Source: Akkermansiaceae bacterium UBA1506
Lineage (GTDB): Bacteria; Verrucomicrobiota; Verrucomicrobiia; Verrucomicrobiales; DEV007
Reading direction: 5' to 3'
NCBI GenBank assembly: GCA_002323995.1
Contig: DCQY01000129.1
Location: 1-24,134 of the forward strand
Length of the DNA: 24,134 bases
Shown here: positions 16,227 to 24,114 of the stretch, piece by piece
Position numbering within the stretch: position 1 is the stretch's first letter
Layout: the number at the start of each line of letters is the position of its first letter
Notes under the pieces: generated by a model
Database searches by the model: none
Told to the model about the DNA's origin: nothing
What the model saw: only the letters and a program-made list of their open reading frames with translations
Made by a program: the position numbers and the translations under genes

Positions 16227-16254
16227 AAATGGCGGCACCAGCGCTGTTGTCAAG
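16227..16254 (-). promoter_or_regulatory. Possible heat-shock (sigma-32-like) promoter of htpG
   Basis: Reading the minus strand, CTTGAC (16254-16249), a 14-nt spacer and CGCCATTT (16234-16227) resemble the RpoH consensus CTTGAA / CCCCATNT at its usual spacing. The element lies about 37 nt before the htpG ATG, and htpG is a classic heat-shock gene. TTGACA at the same place could also serve as an ordinary -35, but the matching -10 is poor. Whether this lineage has RpoH is not visible here. Confidence 0.4.
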
Positions 16255-16269
16255 CCAGCGTGCCTGTCC

Positions 16270-16449
16270 CTAAGACAATTTCTGCAAAGTCATCCCTAAG
16301 ATCAGTGCAACTCCCAGCCGGGCGGTGGGAATTGCCTTTCTGCCTAGCAGATCCAAAAGTAGTGCTACGAATCCCGCTGAAACCATCTCAAAGTTTCCAA
16401 CAAATCAAACCAATGCCACTGCGACGCCAAGAGACTTTTGCGTTAATCT
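16270..16449 (-). pseudogene. Possible C-terminal relic of a drug/metabolite (YdcZ-like) transporter
   Basis: In the gap between the AsmA-like gene and htpG, one minus-strand frame reads KSLGVAVALV, an in-frame TGA, then FVGNFEMVSAGFVALLLDLLG, followed by RKAIPTARLGVALILGMTLQ and a TAG at 16270-16272. The pattern of hydrophobic helix, LLLDLLG, short basic turn, R-LG-ALIL-G helix and end matches the C-terminal two helices of DMT/YdcZ-type transporters. The rest of such a gene is missing: the upstream frame runs into the AsmA-like coding sequence. A 38-codon ORF from the ATG at 16386 could instead be a small membrane protein. The homology is recognised by eye only. Confidence 0.45.
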
Positions 16450-19151
16450 TGGCTTTTCTGAGACTGACTTCCTTTCAATCCCGGGAGTATGACTTGCCGT
16501 TCTTGATCCGACTCTGTGCCTGCTCTCTCAATTCGCTTTTTCTGGGGACCAAAGATGCCCTTACCAATTGACCTTAATCCCTCACTGGGGCTCAAGACCG
16601 GAGAAGCACTCCGATCGGAACCTTGGTAACTCTCCGTGGCTTGTGGCTTGAAGAGACCGCCTCCAAGTGCCTTTAATCCCTCAAAAGGGACCTGCGTCAT
16701 CTCGGTAATGACCTGCGAGGGAAGCTTACCGATATTTGAAATATGTTTGGCACTCCAAACTGGTTCCTGAAGTGTTCCCGAACAGGAAAAGGTTAACAAC
16801 TCACTCACAGGAGTAAGAATTGTTCGAGACAAAGCTCCCTTGGGGTTTACAACCGCCTCTAAATCAACCGATTGATCCACAAACGAGATAGTCCCAGCAC
16901 TCCCGACAAAAACGTTATCAGCAAGGGCCACAAAGTCATCCGTCTGCAAAACTCCGTTTTCGATCTGAAAGGTAGCCTGTGCCTCCCTCGCAACCCCTCC
17001 GTTGGACGGAGATACCTGAAGAAAACCGGCGAGTGCTCCCATTAAGGGTAAAGCAAACAACTCGCCATCCTCAATCGAAGCGGCACCATGGCCATTTAGC
17101 TTCGAGACATCTCCTCCGCGACCGGAAAGGTGAAAGACGGCATCGACTCGCCCCGTCGCAACCTCCACCCCGCCGTAAAGCCGGGTCACATCTTCCAGCG
17201 GAACGCGACTCACCCTGACTGAAGCGTCGTATGGCTTATCTTCTGATCTAACGTTAAGAGCGTCATATTCCACTTCGATACTGCCATCAAAAATACCAGC
17301 GGAAAGATTAGTTAGGTGAACTCGGCTACCCGAAATTTCTAATTCCCCCGATGGTGAGCTCAAGGGAACCACTTTTCCGAGGAACTCATACTCAGCAGAA
17401 TCGTCACATGAAAACGAAACTGCTAGCTGATTATTCCGTGGCTTTTCTCTAACTTCTTCTTCCCTTCTCGAATCGAGAAGTCCAGCTAACTTCACAGTTG
17501 GATGAGAGTTGAACCGGTATCTTTCGAGGTATTTAGACAACTTCGGATTGAACGCTCTTGCCCCCTTGACCAGATCAACGGTGGAAACAACGCCTTTCAC
17601 CTCCCACTGACTCTGCTCCGGCATGTAATGTACCATCTCGGCAACGATCTCTCCCTCACTACGCCCAAGCACAATATCATTCAGCCAAAGCTGGCCAGAT
17701 TTAGCCTCAAAGTCAGCCTCCATTTCCCGGAATTCGACCCCTTTGAGTTGGAAGTTTCTGAGGTCTACCACACCCTTATTTATCCAAGTCTTGAGATCCC
17801 AGTTTTCGCCTTCACCTACCGCGGCTAAGTAGACTGCGGAATTCTCGGAGAATTCCCATGAGTCGAGGAATTTCCGTCCACCTTCGTCGAAGAATGGTCG
17901 GAAGGCCTCAGGATCCAACTTGATTTCAGTATGATATTGAATGCTCTTAACCCCGTTGCCCGGCTCATACTTAAAGTTAGCAAAAGCCACCCCACTTTTG
18001 TGATCAAGGCGGAGGTTCCTCAGGTAGGCCCTTTCGCCTTCTGCACTGAAACCAAAATCAAGGCCGGAGAAAACGGTGCCGCGAGTCACGAATCTGTCCG
18101 ACTTGAACTGTCCGATGACGGATCCTGGAAATGACCAGGTCGCTCTGCCAAGTTCATTAAGATTCAACTTCCCCTTCATCTCAATTTCCGGAGGATTAAA
18201 GAAAACGACTTCGCCCAACTTACGATCGTTCCAGAAGAATCCAACGAGACTCGAAATATCAGCATTGGAGACCATTTCAAACTCGATTAGATTTTCGTCC
18301 TGATCCCATCTCCCCGTCAGTGAGATCTCGCCTTGTTCATCCCGAATACTGAGCGATTCTATTTCCGCCTCGTGAGATTGACCATCGAACCGAAAGACGG
18401 CACTCAGCCCATCGACGTAATATTCGCTCTCTTCCTTTTTACTGAGTTGCCCCGACTCGACCTCTACCCTTGCAGTCATCGTCGAAAGGTCCTCAAGGTC
18501 ACCTCGAAATTCGACTGCAATCATCGCGGGCTCATCAAGAAACTCGTATCTCTCTAACTCTTCGATAACTCGGCTGATTTGATAACGTCTCGCTGCTAAC
18601 TGCTCTGAGTTACGTTCGTTTTCCTCCTCCGTCAGGGTCCTCTCGTCCATGGGTAACCTCAGTAGTCTGCCGGCAAGGTTCAACTCCACGTTAGCAACTG
18701 ATGCCTCCGCGGAAACAATCTCAATCACACTCTCGGTGATCACGACTCGACCAGACAAGTTTTCAACTTTCAGCTTTTTGCCACTGGGATCTGAGGGGTC
18801 GACAGGAAGTGAAAGACTGGCATCTGCCACATCGAGAGTGTTAATGGAGATCTCTTTATTGAGAATCTTACTCAGGTCAACGTCGAGATAAACGTCATCG
18901 ACTGATGCAATTTCAAAGATCTTATCTGCGCTGCGAAAAAAATGAATATCCTCGGCGACCAGCCCACGAAAGGCTCCCAAGGTAATCTTGCCGATCTCAA
19001 CGTAATAACCACGATTAGCGAACTCATCCTCAATCGCATTACGCCAACTTTCGCTAAATCCATTTTTCCGCGCGTGGAACCCCGCCCAGATGACGAACCC
19101 TGTTAAAAACAGGCATAAAAACAAGAACAATCGACGAATCAAACGCATCAT
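16443..19151 (-). CDS. AsmA-like / DUF3971-type inner-membrane-anchored envelope protein, 902 aa
   Basis: This large protein has one N-terminal membrane anchor (about 5-24, LIRRLFLFLCLFLTGFVIWA); the rest is probably periplasmic beta-rich chain. Repeating amphipathic strands such as LSLRDEQGEISLTGRWDQ-type segments suit the AsmA/TamB/YhdP bridge-like family, which is linked to phospholipid transport between the membranes. The C-terminal AsmA-type region (about 670-790) includes NGHGAASIEDGELFALPLMG and SAGTISFVDQSVDLEAVVNP, the classic AsmA signature of G-ASIEDGEL then a later GTI-F--Q-VDL block. The last 90 residues are polar and carry two copies of a 15-residue motif (see findings). It is divergent from rsmD and its stop lies next to a transporter-like relic. 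The subfamily is uncertain. The start may be Met1 or the adjacent Met2. Confidence 0.82.
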   Translation of the reverse strand: MMRLIRRLFLFLCLFLTGFVIWAGFHARKNGFSESWRNAIEDEFANRGYYVEIGKITLGAFRGLVAEDIHFFRSADKIFEIASVDDVYLDVDLSKILNKEISINTLDVADASLSLPVDPSDPSGKKLKVENLSGRVVITESVIEIVSAEASVANVELNLAGRLLRLPMDERTLTEEENERNSEQLAARRYQISRVIEELERYEFLDEPAMIAVEFRGDLEDLSTMTARVEVESGQLSKKEESEYYVDGLSAVFRFDGQSHEAEIESLSIRDEQGEISLTGRWDQDENLIEFEMVSNADISSLVGFFWNDRKLGEVVFFNPPEIEMKGKLNLNELGRATWSFPGSVIGQFKSDRFVTRGTVFSGLDFGFSAEGERAYLRNLRLDHKSGVAFANFKYEPGNGVKSIQYHTEIKLDPEAFRPFFDEGGRKFLDSWEFSENSAVYLAAVGEGENWDLKTWINKGVVDLRNFQLKGVEFREMEADFEAKSGQLWLNDIVLGRSEGEIVAEMVHYMPEQSQWEVKGVVSTVDLVKGARAFNPKLSKYLERYRFNSHPTVKLAGLLDSRREEEVREKPRNNQLAVSFSCDDSAEYEFLGKVVPLSSPSGELEISGSRVHLTNLSAGIFDGSIEVEYDALNVRSEDKPYDASVRVSRVPLEDVTRLYGGVEVATGRVDAVFHLSGRGGDVSKLNGHGAASIEDGELFALPLMGALAGFLQVSPSNGGVAREAQATFQIENGVLQTDDFVALADNVFVGSAGTISFVDQSVDLEAVVNPKGALSRTILTPVSELLTFSCSGTLQEPVWSAKHISNIGKLPSQVITEMTQVPFEGLKALGGGLFKPQATESYQGSDRSASPVLSPSEGLRSIGKGIFGPQKKRIERAGTESDQERQVILPGLKGSQSQKSQD

Positions 19152-19290
19152 AAAAATCTTCTGCTAGGCCTTTCCATAAGCATGCCCAGACAGGGACTTT
19201 CCCCGAAAGGTTTCGGCTACTCCAGTAAAAAAGGAGGCGCAGAGGAGGCTTCGAACATAGATTTAACGATTTGAGACCGTGAATCCTTGG

Positions 19291-19296
19291 GATAAT
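19291..19296 (+). promoter_or_regulatory. Candidate -10 element before rsmD
   Basis: GATAAT lies 21 nt upstream of the rsmD ATG in the 166-nt gap divergent from the AsmA-like gene and differs from TATAAT at one base. A TTGAGA at 19271-19276 is too close (14 nt) to be an ideal -35. This would be the promoter of the five-gene envelope run. Confidence 0.3.
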
Positions 19297-19317
19297 CTTT
19301 AGCCTTTCTTTCAACTC

Positions 19318-19875
19318 ATGCGAATCATCGCCGGAACCGCAGGAAGCCTGCAACTTCAGGTGCCTAAAAATCTTACTCGACCGACCACTGATCGGGTTCG
19401 AGAGGCTCTGTTCTCTTCTCTCGGGCCAAAAACTGAGGGTGCCAGGGTTCTCGATCTTTTTGCAGGATCCGGTGCTCTTGGAATCGAATCCCTCAGCCGA
19501 GGCGCAATAACAGCCAACTTTGTCGAGTCAAGCAACGAGGCGTGCCGAATTGTGACCGAGAATCTCATAAAAGCCGGCCTTAAGGGGGGAACAGTTCAGC
19601 ATCGCGATGTTTTCGGGTTTCTATCGTCTCAATCTCTCGCAGGCTGTTTTGATATTATTTTTGCCGACCCCCCATATGCCCGTGACGAAGCGACCGCTGC
19701 CCAGATCAGCCAATTGCTCAACAGTAAAACACTTCAGCAATCACTCTCGCCCAATGGCCTTTTTATCATTGAAAGCTTTGTCAAAGCTCCGCTCCCCGAT
19801 TCTTTACTTTGGGAGGTTGCAAAAGAGAAAATTTACGGCAAAACACGAGTAAGCTTTCTTGTCTCCAAAAGCTGA
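19318..19875 (+). CDS. rsmD: 16S rRNA (guanine(966)-N(2))-methyltransferase RsmD, 185 aa
   Basis: This enzyme methylates N2 of G966 in 16S rRNA with SAM during 30S maturation in the cytoplasm. Family features in order: start MRIIAGTAGS, RPTTDRVREALFS (21-33), SAM-binding VLDLFAGSGALGIE (44-57), and catalytic DPPY (117-120) in FDIIFADPPY. The length of 185 aa is normal. It is the first gene of the plus-strand run; waaA starts 16 nt after its TGA. In many other bacteria rsmD sits beside coaD or other housekeeping genes, so pairing with waaA is a local arrangement. No Shine-Dalgarno sequence is visible before the ATG. Confidence 0.96.
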   Translation: MRIIAGTAGSLQLQVPKNLTRPTTDRVREALFSSLGPKTEGARVLDLFAGSGALGIESLSRGAITANFVESSNEACRIVTENLIKAGLKGGTVQHRDVFGFLSSQSLAGCFDIIFADPPYARDEATAAQISQLLNSKTLQQSLSPNGLFIIESFVKAPLPDSLLWEVAKEKIYGKTRVSFLVSKS

Positions 19876-19891
19876 TTTCGAAGCCGATGCC

Positions 19892-21217
19892 ATGCCAAGG
19901 TTCCTTGTCTATCTCATTTACAATTCACTGCTCCCTGGATTTCTTCTACTGGGGCTGCCTGCGTTTATCGTCAAGGGAGTCAAAAGAGGCGGCCTCACCC
20001 GCAATTTTCGCCAGAGGCTCGGCTGGTTCCATGAACAAACCCTGCACCGGTTTGAAAGCGGACATCCCCTCTGGATCCACGCGGTAAGTGTCGGAGAAGT
20101 GCTTCTGGCACTAAAAATCATCAAAACCCTCCATGAGACAGAACCCCGGATAAAAATCCTGCTGAGCACGACAACGACTACCGCATTCGATGTCGCAGAC
20201 GAACACACGCACGAATTTCTAACCGTAATTCATAACCCAGTTGACATTCCGTTCGTCAATTCCCGCGTCATCAAGCTTATCAAGCCGGAACAGCTTATCC
20301 TGATCGAAGCCGAGATCTGGCCAAACCTGGTTAGACAATTAAACAATCGCGGCATTCCCATCAAATTGGTTAATGCCAGACTTTCTCCGCGATCCCAACG
20401 ACGCTACCAAAAAGCCCTTCATTTTATTAGGCCCGTCTTCTCACAGATAGACCAAGTCACCGTTCCGTTTGAAGCTGATGTCGCCCGCTGGGTATCAGTA
20501 GGAATCGATCGCGATAGGATACGCGTTCTCGGCAGTGTCAAATTCGACAACGCACTCGCGGTGTCCGACAATGACAAGATCAATGAACTAAAGGAATGGC
20601 TTATACAGCATGGCCTTCCCCGTAACAGCCGCATTATGCTGGGGGGCTCAACCCATGACGGAGAAGAACTGCTGCTAGCAGAAACTGCTCAAAAGCTCAA
20701 AGCGGATCATCCAGACCTCGAACTGGTCATTATACCCCGCCACGCAGAACGCGGCAGGGAAATCGCTAAGCAACTGGAGACCGCTGGTTTCCTGCCTATC
20801 CTCCGAAAAACCGATGAGACCAAAGTCGATTCATCCAGCAGTAAGAAAAAAATTTGGATAGCCAACACCACCGGGGAACTGAGATCCTGGTATTTCCTCG
20901 CAGAAATCGTTGTGGTGGGGAAAAGCTTCTGCGGCAGAGGCGGGCAGAATCCCGTAGAGCCAATTCTAACGGGCAAGCCAACAATTGTGGGTCCAAACAT
21001 GGAAAACTTTGTCGATATTATTTCCAATCTAGTAAAAGACGACGCCATTGTCCAAATCGCGGGCCATGAGTCGCTTTTTCCGACTGTTAACCAGCTGCTT
21101 TCAGATCCGACTCGATGCGAAGCCCTCATTCGAAATGGAGCAACAGCGCTAGAGCGTCATCAGGGAGCTACAAAAAGAACTGTAGAGATGATTCTTGAAG
21201 GCCTCCGGTCGCATTAG
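19892..21217 (+). CDS. waaA: 3-deoxy-D-manno-octulosonic acid (Kdo) transferase, 441 aa
   Basis: WaaA (KdtA) transfers Kdo from CMP-Kdo to lipid A precursor at the inner face of the inner membrane. The ATG at 19892 was preferred to an in-frame TTG at 19859 inside rsmD because the family's N-terminal membrane anchor (MPRFLVYLIYN to about residue 28) then begins properly. Key segments: RLG (42-44), WIHAVSVGEV (61-70, with the catalytic-base Glu69), IEAEIWPNL (138-146), NARLSPRS (161-168), LGSVKFD (213-219), GGSTHDGEE (251-259), PRHAER (282-287) and GGQNPVEP (350-357). The full GT30 length is present. It shows that the organism makes Kdo-containing LPS, hence a Gram-negative envelope. Confidence 0.97.
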   Translation: MPRFLVYLIYNSLLPGFLLLGLPAFIVKGVKRGGLTRNFRQRLGWFHEQTLHRFESGHPLWIHAVSVGEVLLALKIIKTLHETEPRIKILLSTTTTTAFDVADEHTHEFLTVIHNPVDIPFVNSRVIKLIKPEQLILIEAEIWPNLVRQLNNRGIPIKLVNARLSPRSQRRYQKALHFIRPVFSQIDQVTVPFEADVARWVSVGIDRDRIRVLGSVKFDNALAVSDNDKINELKEWLIQHGLPRNSRIMLGGSTHDGEELLLAETAQKLKADHPDLELVIIPRHAERGREIAKQLETAGFLPILRKTDETKVDSSSSKKKIWIANTTGELRSWYFLAEIVVVGKSFCGRGGQNPVEPILTGKPTIVGPNMENFVDIISNLVKDDAIVQIAGHESLFPTVNQLLSDPTRCEALIRNGATALERHQGATKRTVEMILEGLRSH

Positions 21218-21278
21218 CAGGCGAATCCCATGCTGGACAGAAACTAATCCGGCCTTCACACTTATACTCATAACCTCA

Positions 21279-21911
21279 ATGCCTGACCTGCTCGATATTC
21301 TTCAAAACTGGTGGCCTGTCCCACTGGCCTATCTTATCGGAGCAACTCCTTTCGGTTTCCTTGCAGGCAAGATAAAAGGTATCGATATTCGTGATCACGG
21401 TAGTGGCAATATCGGAGCGACAAATGTCATGCGCACGCTTGGGAAGCCGGTCGGCGTCACTGTCCTACTGCTTGATATTTTAAAGGGGGTAGCCCCCGTC
21501 ATGGTCGCTCTCTTTAGCTCCGAAAAAAGCATCATTCCCATCGCAGCCTCTCTTGGAGCTATTCTTGGGCATAACTACACCTTCTGGCTTGGCTTCAAGG
21601 GAGGTAAAGGTATCGCAACGACGGCCGGAGCTGTCCTACCGCTCATGCCCTATGCCATTCTATTCGCCGTCCTTGCATGGCTGGTAACGCTGAAGATTTC
21701 CAGATATGTCTCGGTTGCCTCTATTACTGCAGCAACGGCTATTCCAACCGAAGTGCTCGTCGAAAGCCTCATAAAAGACCGCTTTGATATTCCAACCTTC
21801 TGTTTTGCTTTGTTTGTCTGTCTGCTTGCAATCTGGAAACATCGCAGCAATATCGGCAGACTAAAACAAGGTGAAGAGCCCAAGACCGGCTTCGAAAAAT
21901 CAACCCTTTGA
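21279..21911 (+). CDS. plsY: Acyl-phosphate glycerol-3-phosphate acyltransferase PlsY, 210 aa
   Basis: PlsY is an inner-membrane enzyme that moves an acyl group from acyl-phosphate to glycerol-3-phosphate, giving lysophosphatidic acid. The ATG at 21279 was chosen over an upstream in-frame TTG inside waaA; it gives the normal N-terminus and length. The three conserved motifs are present: SGNIGATNV (42-50), GHNY-FWLGFKGGKGIAT (97-113) and HRSNIGRLKQGEE (188-200). Several hydrophobic segments (about 12-30, 57-80, 85-100, 113-138, 142-160, 171-187) fit the multi-pass topology. gpsA, which makes its acceptor substrate, starts 9 nt after its stop, so the two form a metabolic and transcriptional pair. 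Confidence 0.97.
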   Translation: MPDLLDILQNWWPVPLAYLIGATPFGFLAGKIKGIDIRDHGSGNIGATNVMRTLGKPVGVTVLLLDILKGVAPVMVALFSSEKSIIPIAASLGAILGHNYTFWLGFKGGKGIATTAGAVLPLMPYAILFAVLAWLVTLKISRYVSVASITAATAIPTEVLVESLIKDRFDIPTFCFALFVCLLAIWKHRSNIGRLKQGEEPKTGFEKSTL

Positions 21912-21920
21912 GTATATCCC

Positions 21921-22919
21921 ATGATCCAAAACGCTGCCGTCCTTGGCGCGGGAAGCTGGGGCACTGCCCTCGCTATTGCCCTCGCTGACCGTGAACTTGA
22001 CGTCGTTCTCTATGGTAACGAGCAAAACGTGTGCGACGAAATTAATCAATCACGCTCCAATGAGCGTTACCTTCCCGGTGTCGAGCTTCCCCCAAATATC
22101 AAAGGTTCAGTAGAAATTTCAGAAGCCGCGAGTCGGGAAATTATTCTACTCGTAGTACCTTCACAGGTGGCGAGGCTTGTCCTAAAGGAGCTAGCCGACG
22201 CCCGTCCCTCTCCAGAAACCATCATCGTCAGTTGCACAAAAGGTCTCGACCCTAAGACTGGAGAACTGATGCATGAGCTTATCGCAGAGTTTTTCCCGGA
22301 CAACCCCATCGCCGTTCTATCGGGCCCAAGTCATGCGGAAGAGGTAGCCGCACGCATGGCAACATTGGCAACGATCGGCTCAGAAGACTCAGGGGTGGCC
22401 GCCCGAGTCCAAGAGGTATTTACTCTCCCATGGTTCAGAACCTATACGAGTGACGACATTGTGGGGATTGAACTTGGTAGCGTGGTAAAAAATATATTTG
22501 CTATCGCAGCGGGTGCCGCAGACGGGCTTGGCCTGGGGGACAACGCCAAAGCGGCCCTCGTTACTCGTGGGCTTGCAGAGATGACTCGACTCGGAGTTGC
22601 GATCGGAGGAAAGGAGGAGACCTTTCGGGGCCTTAGTGGTATTGGGGATCTAATCGTGACCTGTTATTCGCTCCATAGCCGCAACAATCGTGTTGGCCGC
22701 ATGCTCGGATCGGGCATGACTCTCGCAGAAGCCATTGCCGAAATGGATCAAGTCGCCGAGGGCGTTCCCAACGCCATGAATGCTCACGAGCTCTCACGGA
22801 AACTTGGGGTTCGCACGCCGATTATCGATCAAACCTACGCCGTTATCCACGAAAACAAACCTCCGGGACAGGCCCTTCGCGAACTGCTTGAGCGAAATCC
22901 ACGCTCAGAAAAAGAGTAG
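21921..22919 (+). CDS. gpsA: Glycerol-3-phosphate dehydrogenase [NAD(P)+] GpsA, 332 aa
   Basis: GpsA reduces dihydroxyacetone phosphate to sn-glycerol-3-phosphate in the cytoplasm, the backbone donor for phospholipids. The nucleotide-binding GAGSWGTALA (9-18) is at the N-terminus. VSCTKGL (104-110), LSGPSHAEEVA (134-144), the catalytic-Lys segment VVKNIFAIAAG (189-199, Lys191), GIGDLIVTCYS and SRNNRVG near 240-260 follow in order. The length of 332 aa is typical. Its product is used directly by PlsY encoded just upstream, and the next gene starts 5 nt after its stop. Confidence 0.98.
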   Translation: MIQNAAVLGAGSWGTALAIALADRELDVVLYGNEQNVCDEINQSRSNERYLPGVELPPNIKGSVEISEAASREIILLVVPSQVARLVLKELADARPSPETIIVSCTKGLDPKTGELMHELIAEFFPDNPIAVLSGPSHAEEVAARMATLATIGSEDSGVAARVQEVFTLPWFRTYTSDDIVGIELGSVVKNIFAIAAGAADGLGLGDNAKAALVTRGLAEMTRLGVAIGGKEETFRGLSGIGDLIVTCYSLHSRNNRVGRMLGSGMTLAEAIAEMDQVAEGVPNAMNAHELSRKLGVRTPIIDQTYAVIHENKPPGQALRELLERNPRSEKE

Positions 22920-22924
22920 CTTTC

Positions 22925-23620
22925 ATGCGCTGGCTTATCGTCACAATAGGACTGCTGCTGGCCAGTTCTCAAACCCTTGCCTGGGAGTTTCGCAACGGTT
23001 CTCAAATCGGCGGCAAGCTGGAATCCTTTAACTTCGAAACCAAAGAGCTTGTCTTCTCAGACCTACTTAATCCTCCGGACAAACATGTTCCCTTTGAAGA
23101 TCTCTCGCTCCGCTCGCGGCAACGCCTCCTCTTTTCTCCAGTATACCATCGGAGCTTCCCGGACGATTCCCTCTGGCCTGCGGAGAAGAAGATGCTCCTT
23201 TTAGTCTCCGGAACTGCAGTTATCGTTCCTCTTTTCCTCGGCTTCTGGATTTCGGGTATCCTGATTGCTCGAAAATTCAGCCCCATTCATGCCTTGATCG
23301 GTTTTGTGGGTAGTTGGATCATCGGCTCCGTCCTTGTTGCCGTTTACCTGATTCTGTCATCACAATTTGATGGAAATGTGGCCCTCCTTGGCGCTGGCTT
23401 CATCGTGGCCACTATCTTTCTCTCCATCCTAGTCTCCGCTATTTACAATTGCCCTTCCCTTAAAGGATTCGCGATTCTCGTTTCCCACTTCTTTATTGGA
23501 ACTTCGCTGGCATTGATATGCCTGTCTGCCACGAACCTGCTTCTCCCAGAAAAATCTCTCGATGAACTCTGGAATCACCTCGTCTTTCGAGCTGTGGGTC
23601 TGGCACCACCTGCTGGCTAA
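22925..23620 (+). CDS. Exported-N-terminus membrane protein with SHD1-like module and four TM helices, 231 aa
   Basis: I do not recognise a named family for the whole protein. A signal peptide (MRWLIVTIGLLLASSQTLA) precedes a short beta-rich module at about 20-72: WEFRNGSQIGGKLESFN, then VPFEDLSLRSRQRLL. The pattern of a modified surface and a V-P-hydrophobic-acidic-LS---R--L end is like the SHD1-type repeats common in exported PVC proteins. Four hydrophobic helices follow at about 89-114, 119-143, 149-172 and 178-205. It lies 5 nt after gpsA and is thus probably last in the rsmD-waaA-plsY-gpsA run, so a role in the envelope is plausible but unproven. Its stop overlaps the stop of the convergent cupin gene. 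Confidence 0.8.
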   Translation: MRWLIVTIGLLLASSQTLAWEFRNGSQIGGKLESFNFETKELVFSDLLNPPDKHVPFEDLSLRSRQRLLFSPVYHRSFPDDSLWPAEKKMLLLVSGTAVIVPLFLGFWISGILIARKFSPIHALIGFVGSWIIGSVLVAVYLILSSQFDGNVALLGAGFIVATIFLSILVSAIYNCPSLKGFAILVSHFFIGTSLALICLSATNLLLPEKSLDELWNHLVFRAVGLAPPAG

Positions 23621-24114
23621 ATACCCGAGGAAAACAGGGCTTCCAAGCCCTCGCGATAGGGAACTGCCTCAGGATCTGTTTCACGAGGGGCCCATCCTGC
23701 GAACTCTTTGTCGCTGCTGTCATGGGGGCCCCGTTTCGTCTCCAGAATAATCGTATTCGGCTCTAGAGCCAGCACTCCATGCCAGACGCACTCTTCAATA
23801 TCAACCAATCCTCCAACTGGAATTCGGTGCGTTGTTTTCACTCCGCCTGATTGATCAAAGGTGATAAATCCAAGCTCTCCCTCCATTACGAGTATCGTTT
23901 CAGTCGCCCAGTTTCGGGGATGCAGATGCGGTTGAATGTAGGTCCCCGGCTGTAAAATATTCACCATTCGCTGAACCAGATCTTCCTGGTGTCGGTGAAT
24001 GGGAATCAACATCCGACGCCTTGGGCTATCAACTGACGCCTTAATCCCTGACTCACGCAGTTTGGAAGTCCACTCGAAGACAGGACCCTCCGGATTTGGG
24101 AAGGCTAGATTCAT
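23617..24114 (-). CDS. WbuC-type cupin-fold metalloprotein, 165 aa
   Basis: This is a small cupin resembling the WbuC family, which is named from O-antigen clusters and has no proven reaction. Family segments: RRRMLIPIHRHQEDLVQRM (32-50) and LQPGTYIQPHLHPRNWATE (54-72), with likely metal ligands His63, His65 and Glu72. LVMEGELGFITFD follows, with a second cupin motif holding His112 in WHGVLALEPNTIILETKRGP (111-130). The fold and the metal-binding His/Glu set are intact. A sugar-nucleotide or LPS-related role is only suggested by the family name and the nearby waaA. The stop TAG (23617-23619) shares bases with the TAA of the preceding plus-strand gene, so the two transcripts must overlap at their 3' ends. 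Confidence 0.88.
   Translation of the reverse strand: MNLAFPNPEGPVFEWTSKLRESGIKASVDSPRRRMLIPIHRHQEDLVQRMVNILQPGTYIQPHLHPRNWATETILVMEGELGFITFDQSGGVKTTHRIPVGGLVDIEECVWHGVLALEPNTIILETKRGPHDSSDKEFAGWAPRETDPEAVPYREGLEALFSSGI

Noticed and set aside
16400..16460. CCAAGA / TCTTGG inverted repeat after the AsmA-like gene as a terminator
   Set aside because: Six-bp stem with a 14-nt loop and no T run on the minus strand.
15885..16571. A 228-codon plus-strand ORF across the htpG start, the gap and the end of the AsmA-like gene
   Set aside because: It is antisense to two well-supported genes, resembles no protein, and its composition follows the opposite-strand codons.
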